From NCBI GenBank assembly GCA_030015575.1, contig CM057338.1, positions 831,412,353-831,476,352 on the forward strand: a DNA stretch of 64,000 nt, in the 5' to 3' direction. The DNA comes from Agapanthus africanus. Lineage: Eukaryota; Streptophyta; Magnoliopsida; Asparagales; Amaryllidaceae. The notes under the pieces were generated by a model that saw nothing but the letters and a program-made list of their open reading frames with translations, did not search any database and was not told the origin of the DNA. Of the stretch, positions 55,827 through 64,000 are shown in pieces (position 1 is the stretch's first letter; the number at the start of each line of letters is the position of its first letter). The position numbers and the translations under genes were made by a program.

Positions 55827-56084
55827 CCCCAAACAGAATCCCTAAGGACCCAAATTTGCGTGCGCATGGGCGTGAATCCTGGGATCCACCCAAATTACTC
55901 CAATACTGCACCGCCACGTGGCGGAAATCCTTTATTTCTCGACGAACCGAAGTCGGACCGACGCGGCTCTTCGAAATGCTTCACCTCCTCCATGCATTTC
56001 TGATACGTGCCGTCCGCGACGGTCACTCTTCTCGATGTTCACACACCAAGGAAGGTTGGACAGAACCTCGCAAAGCCGAGCATC

Positions 56085-57400
56085 TCCCCTGCCCGGTCCA
56101 TCCTTGGCTGGTAATCTCTTACCCGACGACGCCAAGGATCGAATCCCTCACCAAGAGGCAACCGAGCAGCTGCCCTGCTCGGTCCATCCTTAGCAGGCAA
56201 CTCCTTACCCTCCCGCGCTAAGGATCGAAGCCCTCACCATGAGGCAAACGAGCAGCTGCCCTGCTCGGTCCATCCTTAGCAGGCAACTCCTTGTCTTCCC
56301 GCGCTAAGGATCGAAGCCCTCACCAAGAGACAACCGAGCAACAACCCTGCTCGGTCCATCCTTAGCAGGCAACTCCTTGCCCTCCCGCGCTAAGGATCGA
56401 AGCCCTCACCATGAGGCAACCGAGCAGCTTCCCTGCTCGGTCCATCCTTAGCAGGCAACTCCTTGTCCTCCCGCGCTAAGGATCGAAGCCTTCACCAAGA
56501 GGCAACCGAGCAGCATCCTTGCTCGGTCCATCCTTAGCAGGCAACTCCTTGCCCTCCCGCGCTATGGATCGAATCTCTCACCAAGAGGCAACCGAGCAGC
56601 TGCCCTGCTCGGTCCATCCTTAGCAGGCAACTCATTGCCCTCCCGCGCTAAGGATCGAAGCCCTCACCAAGAGGCCACCGAGCAGTAACCTTGCTTGGTC
56701 CATCCTTAGCAGGTAACTCCTTGCCCTCCCGCGCTAAGGATCGAAGCCCTCACCAAGAAGCAACCGAGCAGCTGCCCTACTCGGTCCATCCTTAGCAGGC
56801 AACTCCTTGCCCTCCCGCGCTAAAGATCGAAGCCCTCACCAAGAGGCAACCGAGCAGCTGCCTTGCTCGGTCCATCCTTAGCAGGCAACTCCTTGCCCTC
56901 CCACGCTAAGGATCGAAGCCCTCACCAAGTGGCAACCGAGCAGCTGCCCTGCTCGATCCATCCTTAGCAGGCAACTCCTTGCCCTCCCGCGCTACGGATC
57001 GAAGCCCTCACCAAGAAGCAACCGAGCAGCAACCCTGCTCGGTCCATCCTTAGCAGGCAACTCCTTGCCCTCCCGCGCCTTGCCCTCCCGCGCTAAGGAT
57101 CGAAGCCCTCACTAAGAGGCCACCGAGCAGCAACGCTACTCGGTCCATCCTTAGCCGGCAACTCCTTGCCCTCCTACGCTAAGGATAGAAGCCCTCACCA
57201 AGAAGCCACCGAGCAGCAACCCTGCTCGGTTCATCCTTAGCAGGTAACTCCTTGCCCTCCCGTGCTAAGGATCAAAGCCCTCGCCAAGAGGCAACTGAGC
57301 AGCTACCATGCTCAGTCCATCCTTAGCGGGTAATTTCTTACCCGCGTACGCTAAGGATCAAAGCCCTCATCAAGAAGCCACCGAACAGCTTCCCTGCTCA
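56085..57400. repeat. Tandem repeats of the right Tat element (about 15 units of ~87 bp)
   Basis: Each unit reads roughly: ggtccatccttagcaggc, a spacer, gcgctaaggatcgaagccc, then tcaccaagaggcaaccgagc and an agctgccctgctc end. Two inverted repeats lie in each unit: ccttagc/gctaagg and gagcag/ctgctc. The units are far more alike than those at 2831-4310. The first unit has ccttggc/gccaagg, a paired change. A partial extra piece (ccttgccctcccgcgc) is duplicated near 57065-57090. Confidence 0.9.
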
Positions 57401-57637
57401 ATCCATTCTTTGAGGTTGACTTCCTACCCTTCTTTACTAAGCGATCCCCACCTCGACTTCGGGGCCATGGAGATACCGATCTTGCACCGGTCTTTACACA
57501 CTTGGCAAATGGTTGAGTTTAACTCGACGTGCGATCGCCAGATGAAGAACCGGTCTCCGACCTAACACATCATGAAAGCAGTACCGCGCATATGGAGATT
57601 TTACCACAAACAAAGGGAAAATATGTGCGCAAAGAAT

Positions 57638-60600
57638 TGCCACGCCCCGCTTCCCAGAGTGCGCTAGATTGGGCAAGTGACATAGCCAACCATGCTACCT
57701 GTGGGTAGGAAGTATCCATCCACAGTCACATTACGGCTGTAGAGATATCAAGAACAAGATGAAACTATCTAAAACATGTCCATAATCCAGAATAACAGGA
57801 GTCAATAATAAATAAATGCGGAAGCAAATGATCCAATACAAATAACTGAAAAGTGTGTCCCATAATGCGGGCTCACATCAGGAAATAAATGCAGGAAATA
57901 AAACTACTACTGAACTCACAGCTCAGCCTGCTGGCTGAAGTACTCCTGCTCGGACAGCAACAGTGGTAAAGAATCTGGACCATGCAAAACCCAGACGTCA
58001 GCGCGTCATGTCATCAAGTAATATAATATGAACAGTGTAGCAGGCAATATAATATAAACATGAATACAGCAAGAATAACAATAATATGAATCATACCAGT
58101 ACAGGGTAGCGTGCAGTGGGTAAACTAAACTGTTCTATCAGGTTTTCTATTCTAAAGTCTTTGAAATCAATTCGAGTAATCCTCCATGTAATTCAAAGGA
58201 TATGTCCCGTTACCCCCCGGGACCACGGATCAGGAAGATGGGAACCAATAATGGTTCTATCCCGTTGCCCCCCGGGACCACGGATCAGGAAATGTAAGAG
58301 TCACGAATGGCTCTGTCCCGTTACCCCCCGGGACCACGGATCAAGTAATACCCTTTCAAGTTACACTTTAGATTACCCTTTTGATTTCCCCATACCCCCA
58401 GGTTATATGTGTCAGGTCAGGTATTCAGTGGTCAAGAACTAATGCCAACACAAGTTCAGGTAACAGTAGGTTTGTCTGGATAGACAACAAGCTTGGTCCA
58501 TGAGGACTCCATGTCAGGTTTGTTGGCATTAGGCATGAGATCAGGTAACAGGTCAGGTCATGGTACATCAGGTCAAGTCGATAGTAAAGGATACCATGTC
58601 AGGTGCATCGGTATATATCATGTCAAGTAGGAAGTATAACAGGTCATGTTAGGAAGCACAAGATGTCATGTGGGTGCTCATAATCAAACTATCATAAACA
58701 TGTGTATAAATAAACAAGCATGAATACTATCAGAACAATAAACTGGAACATGTAATATGATATGCAAATAGATATAATTTCAAGGATATGGATGCACAGT
58801 TATCGATTAGGGTTACATTTATAGTTCCAATATTAATTAGGATGCAATTTATTAAACATGGAGTGTTAATATCACATTATTATGTAGTAATGTGATCTAT
58901 GGATGCAATTATATGTATCTTAAATGCGATGGATGCAAACGGGTATCCGAAAAGTTATAAAACTATAAAATGGAAACGTGGGATGTACAACTAAGCAATA
59001 TGTGATATAAATATTAATATGGATAGCATATTCAAAGCGATTAATAACTATAAAAGTGGTATTGATTAACCAACACAAGAAAGTTCCGTTCAGAAATTCA
59101 GCGTCATCCTAATTTGTAAAATAGCTTAAAAATAACAAACGTTCTCCAAAAGGGACGTGTCTTATACCAAAACGAAGATAATTCAATAAGGTTTTCAGTT
59201 TTATAAGTATAAGCATCTCAGGTTGTCCCTACAAAAAGTTATGAATATTCGAAGTTGAAAGTTTGCTGCTGGAATTTCCCTGGACAGCAGTTTGGAGACA
59301 TTTTCATTTGCATTTTACGTTATTTAAACAATTTATTTTGTAAGTAAATATTTCATACATTTATAGTATTCTGAGTTAGATTCGTAACGAACTAAAGAAC
59401 GTATATTAATGATTTTTCTATGATTTATAATGAATTTTATAAGATAAGGTGTACAGTAAATTTCAGATTTGTCATATCCGATTTTCCAACGACGTTTCAT
59501 GTGTAAACTATAAGATTTTCAAATGTATAACATTATAAAATGAAGATTATAAACTAATTAAAGATAATAATAATAAATATTACGACGATATATATTTTAA
59601 ATGATATGGTTGCAGTATAATGTAATCTAGTATGTCACAAGATAAGTTTTCATGATCTAGATTTAATATGATATAAACGGATGCCAACGGAACATCGAAA
59701 CGTTATAAAATTAAACATGAGGCACTAGATTTAAACTATAGGTATGGTATTTATTTAAATAGGTATAAAATGAATTATATAGCATGTAGCAAGATTAACT
59801 TGCCTTGATGGGTCGCGAATCGGGGAAACGGAACGTTAACCGTCGGCGGGGAAAACTCGCGACGGGCGCACGGTTCACGGAATGAACCCAAACGACGAAC
59901 AAAGGAACCACACGGGTCGGGGTACCTCGCTGGAACGTCGAGAAGCGTCACCGGTACGACGGAATTCCGGCAACAAAAGAACAGTTAAAAAAATGAGAAA
60001 CGAGACATGAAGGAAGAAGAGAAAGAATGATAAAGAGAAGTACGAGAGGATATATGAGAGAGAGAAAAAGTGGAGAGAAAGAAAGTGGGGCCCACGGGGT
60101 TAAAGGAGAGGTTGCGATTGGCTGAGAGAATAAATTGAGAAGGATATAAAAGATTGTAAAAATATTATATGGTTAACTTAAAGATTTAAAAGATAGGTAA
60201 TGAACAGTAAGATATCAGATTAGTTAGAAAAAATATATGCGAAGGTTTTAATAATATTAAAATTTGGGATTTTGGGGCCAAATGAAACATTTCCAAATTG
60301 CGCCCGGATTGGGTCCAAAAATTCGAAACTCAAATAATAGGATTTTAAGCGGGTTCCAAATTTTAAAATGAAATGTTTTATGATTAAAAAAGCATACTCC
60401 CAAAACGGACACACGCACGTGCATGTAGCCATCCAAACTCGCCCGTTTCACTGAACGGGACGAGAACACAATGCACGGACGCTACCACGAGGCTAAGGGT
60501 ATCAAGTAGGCCAAGATGAATATTTTCAATTTTATTTTAGGTGCTAAAATTTGTTATATGCAGAATGACTTAGCCAGATAAAATTTTACAGTAAGACCCA

Positions 60601-60681
60601 AACAAGCAAGATAATTGAAATGAGTAATATCTAATACTCAACCAATAATAGAAAATAGTAGTATTGGGCTCGGGTGTTACA
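57638..60681. mobile_element. Solo LTR, 3.04 kb (chromovirus Tekay/Del style)
   Basis: It starts tgccacgccccgcttccc and ends ctcgggtgttaca, with target duplication agaat on both sides (57633-57637 and 60682-60686). No internal region, primer site or second LTR is present, so it is a solo LTR left by LTR-LTR recombination. Its start and end match the split solo LTR at 11238-47983. It sits between the tandem repeats and antisense gene 1 of the Tat element. No gene was seen inside. Confidence 0.85.
58195..58345. repeat. Three short tandem units in the solo LTR
   Basis: tcccgttaccccccgggacc with acggatca occurs three times at spacing of about 60 bp. The core pairs with itself (tcccg...cggga), so each unit can form a small hairpin. 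Confidence 0.75.
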
Positions 60682-60817
60682 AGAATACTACAAAATGATT
60701 TCATTCATAAAGGTCGGAAGTCTTTACAGAGGTATTATGGGCTCCCCAGCCATACAAAAACGCCCGGAGACTTACAAAATTTCAGCGCAAAAGAAAATAA
60801 GAAGAAGGCGAATAGAT

Positions 60818-62933
60818 TCAGGCCTCGGGGCCGGGGAGAACCTCGACGAGCTCCGCTTCCACCACGATGGCCGGGATGGCGGCTAGTGGGTCGGTGCTCA
60901 CCGCAGGAGCCGGGGAGACCGACTTCTCCCCGACGCTCCTACCTGGGGCCTTTCCCCCGGCGACGCTTCTAGGGGCATTCCCCTGCGCCTCACCCTCAAG
61001 GGGTACTCACCCCGGAGATCGCCGTCAAGAAACTCCGGCATCATGGCCTTGACGGCGTCGAGATCCTCATGCCAAACGAGGGCAGCGGCTTCAGTGAGGT
61101 CGGTGTAATACTGGTCCGACTTCTTATAGTTCTCCACCGCCTTCGCTGCTCGGAGGTCGGCACGCCTAACTCCTTCCTTCGCCGCTTCGTTCTCCCTCTT
61201 GAGGGTGCTCGCCGTCTTCTTCAGGGTGTTGACAAGCACCCTGGCATCTTCCAACTTGGCCTCGGTGGCCTGGTTGGACTCCCTCAAAACTCGGACGGCC
61301 TCTTGGCAGTTGGCGATCTCCCGATCCCCGGCCGCCACCCGGTCTTCGAGGACGGCGGCCCTCTCCTCCGCCGCTTGCAGCTTCAGCCTCAATCTCTCCT
61401 CCCGCGAGGAGGACTCGCCCGCGATCTGCATCGCCGGGGCAATTTTCTCATCCTCCATGCTAACAATGAGGGTGCAGTGCTGGAGGACCTGAAGAAAACA
61501 AAGGAGGGGTTAAAAAGAAAAGGGAGGGCGCCCAATCTTGCGAACAAAAAGTATTGAATAAAAACCCGAGTAGGGGCCAAACACTGGGCTATGGTCGCCA
61601 TTTGGGCCCTGAGGGTCCCCCGAGGGATTTTGCCCCCGGTCGACCTTTCCATCTCTGAGAGCAGGCTGTCGCCGACGGAAAGCCCCAAGGTCACCTCGAA
61701 GCGAAGCTCCCCTTCATCCACGATGATCGGGGAAGCCGGGGTACGGGGCACCGTCCTTTGGTACCTCTTGAGGAGGGGCATGCGGACATCCTCCTCGTCT
61801 CCGAGGTCCAGAGCTCCTGCTCCCAAACGTGTTTGCGGCTCTGCGCTCGGGAGGGCTCTGAGGTCCAGGGCGTGCTCGAGCGCCTGGCCGGAGCGGTCGC
61901 CGGCGGAACCAGGCTCGTACTGGGACGTGACGGGCCGGCACCTCTGGCCTTCCTCCCTTTCTTCTGTTCGACAAGGGCCGCCCGAAATTTAGCTCGGTCC
62001 ATCGATCTGCAAGAAAGCGAAAATACAAAGAAGGAGTTAGCAATGCCAGAAGAAAGTGGAATATTACACAAGTCTAAATAGGTCGCCCAAAACTCCTAAC
62101 TTACCCGCAAGCTAAGCGGGGCTGAACCCAGCCCAACTGAGGGCCTGCTCAGACAGCAACACATCGGCCCGGGGGACGGACTCCCACTCTGACACCGCCA
62201 CCGCATCGGGATCATTTGACCGCCTCACCCGCGAGCAGTTGGCCATGTGCCACTGGATGGGCACAGGCCAATCCCCACCCTCGGGTGGCCTGACAAATAA
62301 AAACTTCTCCTTCCACTCGTGAATGGAAGAAGGTACTGCGACGACCCCCGACCCGGCCGCACCTTCCCGGTGCTTTCTAAAAGAAATATATACCCAGCTC
62401 GGCCCGTCCTTCCGAGTGCCGGGGTGGTTTTTATAGCAGAGAGAGGAAAGGAGAAGGTTCAGACTGAAAGGGATCTCCCGCAATTTCAACCGGACCAGGA
62501 ACTCGAGGAGAATCCTCCAGGAGTTCGGCACTAACTGACCCGGGGCTAACTGAAAACAACGCAGCGCCACACTCATCTCGAGAGAGAAGGGCAGACGCAT
62601 TCCAGCCCAAAAAGCCTCTAAGTACAGGGCAATCTCCTGGCCCTGTACCTGATCTGCCCTCTCTCCCTCCCCGGCCAAACGAAGCGAGTAGCCGGAGGGA
62701 ATGTGGAAGCGAGCCCAAATTGTGGTGAGCTCATCCACGTGCCTCACAAGGGAAACTACGTCGCGGACACTCCTGGCGCTCGCTTTGGGGACCGTCCCCG
62801 CCACACGACCCCGGGAAGCGCGACTAACCCTAACCTCCCGGAAAGATTCCGACCCGGACGAAGAAGAGGAAGCTGCAGAAGACTCCCTAGACTCTACCCG
62901 AACTATTTCTACGGACTCCTCAGAGGAAGACAT
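60818..62933 (-). pseudogene. Tat antisense gene 1 (putative gypsy type transposon domain), nearly complete
   Basis: Exon 1 (62933-62105) encodes 273 residues with the PF04195-type domain: ARFHIPSGYSLRL, LAPGQLVPNSWRILL, then WKEKFLFVRPPEGGDWPVPIQW. Intron 1 has donor gtaagttag and acceptor tttcttgcag (62104-62007). Exon 2 starts at 62006 (MDRAKFRAALVEQKKGRK) and encodes a low-complexity linker. Exon 3 (61488-60818) is a coiled coil (MEDEKIAPAMQ...) ending in PGPEA like the left copy. Defects: a TAG near the end of exon 1 where the left copy has GAG, a frame shift in exon 2, loss of the intron 2 donor when aligned with the left copy, and a one-base shift near 61005. The role is unknown; the coiled coil suggests an oligomer. 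Confidence 0.75.
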
Positions 62934-63390
62934 ATAACCTGATCAAGAGAAGGGGTCCTCCGAGGAAAGAACGCAGGAAATCCGACCTAGAGGGAAGAGC
63001 GCCGAGCTAACACATGAAGGGAAGAAGAAATTATAGCGAAGTATGGACCCTCGGGGGAATCCCACATCTATTTATAGCAATCGGCGAACACATCCAGCGG
63101 CGCCGATCATCTCCCGCCAAAATGACACTTCGCATTCAACGGCCATCAACGCTCCACCTGTCGCACGCGCATTGGGCGCGTCCCATCAGGCGCGAGAATA
63201 CCAGCGGCCCGTCATGTCAGCCAACTAGCGTCGGACATGTGACCTGGCGCTCCGATGAACGTACGCCCGAATCGGTGCTTCCTCTTTAATGCAAGATCTC
63301 TTTCTTGATTCGCTGACGCCATCAAATAAGAACTTAGCCCGGGTGACCGGTTAGACCACTCTCGATCCGACCCATAAATAGGTCAGGACG
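62934..63390 (-). promoter_or_regulatory. Upstream region of antisense gene 1 with TATA box
   Basis: On the minus strand, ctataaatag lies at 63077-63068, about 135 bases before the ATG. The region aligns with 1-468 of the left element, including the words agcgaatca and tctgatgggat/cctgatgggac. No gene was seen. Confidence 0.55.
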
Positions 63391-63405
63391 AGAGTGGGGG
63401 GCTAA
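63391..63405 (+). other. Polypurine tract of right Tat element
   Basis: agagtggggggctaa lies directly before the 3' LTR start tgatgatgctcgg. Confidence 0.85.
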
Positions 63406-64000
63406 TGATGATGCTCGGTACTGAGCACTCCCCAGATCATGACACGTGGCAGATGACGTGTCCCAGGGCTTGCGGGAAAGAAGCAGGAACGGTACATTGG
63501 AAGAATGCCCCGGGCCTTCGACCCGAGATTGTTCCCGACATTCAGTGGCCTTCCCGACGACTCCTGTGCCCACCTTACAAACAACCATTGGCTCGCCTCC
63601 AAACCCTCCCGTACGCTGAGTTCCCTCAGCCCTCCTAGCACGCCTCCGAGCTATCATATGAACCAAGCCTACTCGCCCCCCTCGCCTCCGAGCCTCCCGC
63701 GGAGCTTATTTTCCTCGGTCTCATCGACCGACCCATAGCACCGATCACAAGCGTCTCCGCCACGGCTCCGCGAATCTCACCTGACGCGAGATATCCGTCG
63801 CTCACGATCCCGCGTTCCACGCCATCTCGTTCCCCCATTGACGAGCGCATCTCGTCATTAATGGGAAATCCCGCCTTTCACGCAGGCGTAACGCTAGGGG
63901 CGTAACGGCCGGCGTGAATCTCGTGCCCGCCAGCCCACGGCTGCCACTATATAAACCCCTCTCTCAGACGACTCAGATAACGCAATTTTCACCCTAATAG
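63406..64000 (+). repeat. 3' LTR of right Tat element, cut by window end
   Basis: The first 595 bp of an LTR of about 820 bp, aligned with 9220 onwards at about 92% identity in the part compared. A TATA box tatataaa lies at 63948-63955. Confidence 0.9.

Larger units (their letters stand above)
9220..64000 (+). mobile_element. Tat-type Ty3/gypsy element, complete order but shattered by insertions
   Basis: This element has a 5' LTR (9220-10041), primer site (10044), gag, protease, RT, RNase H, integrase, antisense gene 2, tandem repeats, antisense gene 1, polypurine tract (63391-63405) and a 3' LTR from 63406 that runs off the right edge. The base pairs before the 5' LTR are atatg (9215-9219); the matching duplication lies outside the window. 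The two LTRs differ by about 8% in the first 290 bp compared by eye, which makes this the oldest dated insertion here. Insertions at 10536-47983, 51800-53815 and 57638-60681 account for about 42 kb of its length. Gag and pol carry stops, frameshifts and a deletion in RT, so it cannot move on its own. Confidence 0.9.

Noticed and set aside
56085-57400. CRISPR-like regular repeats
   Set aside because: Units are contiguous, with no unique spacers, and belong to a plant retroelement; a tandem repeat explains them fully.

Overview
The window is nuclear DNA of a flowering plant, very probably repeat-rich heterochromatin. Almost all of it is LTR retrotransposon sequence inserted into other retrotransposons. 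I found no host protein gene, no host RNA gene in its own right, and no bacterial-type feature. The species cannot be read from the sequence.

Layout. (1) Positions 1-7670 hold a minus-strand Ty3/gypsy element of the Tat type. Its 5' LTR is at 6935-7670 and its 3' LTR lies off the left edge. It keeps gag but has lost pol, and carries two plus-strand (antisense) extra genes with a tandem-repeat block between them. (2) Positions 7671-9219 are AT-rich and hold a 640-bp Mutator-like inverted-repeat element (8298-8937). (3) Positions 9220-64000 are one plus-strand Tat element (5' LTR 9220-10041, 3' LTR from 63406, running off the right edge), blown apart by later insertions. Its gag starts at 10110, resumes at 47989, and is followed by protease, RT and RNase H to 51799, integrase at 53816-55095, antisense gene 2 (55251-55769), tandem repeats (56085-57400), antisense gene 1 (62933-60818) and a polypurine tract.

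Insertions in the second Tat element. A ~37-kb block lies in gag (10536-47983, target duplication tgacc). It consists of an inverted, 5S-rRNA-containing Cassandra-like element (10536-11229) and a long chromovirus-style solo LTR (11238-47983). That LTR is split by a minus-strand Athila-like element (11689-45099, duplication catgt). The Athila-like element is split in turn by copia element 1 (15450-31332, duplication gggta) and copia element 2 (33497-43459, duplication ggttc). A minus-strand copia solo LTR lies in pol (51800-53815), and a second 3-kb solo LTR lies in the 3' region (57638-60681, duplication agaat). LTR divergence judged by eye follows the nesting: about 8% for Tat, 3-4% for Athila-like, 2-4% for copia 2, and no difference seen for copia 1.

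Only copia 1 has an intact gag-pol (19549-23499). Its apparent second internal copy after the 200-N gap is best explained as two overlapping contig ends that were not merged.

The most interesting signals are structural and cis-acting. Three hairpins in the copia leader have the same apex and covarying outer arms in two diverged families. A leader box is preserved in an element whose pol has decayed. Paired GC-rich palindromes recur in unrelated elements. The Tat tandem repeats are arrays of hairpins with compensatory changes. The Tat antisense genes have TATA boxes and introns, which can survive retrotransposition because they lie on the strand opposite the genomic RNA.
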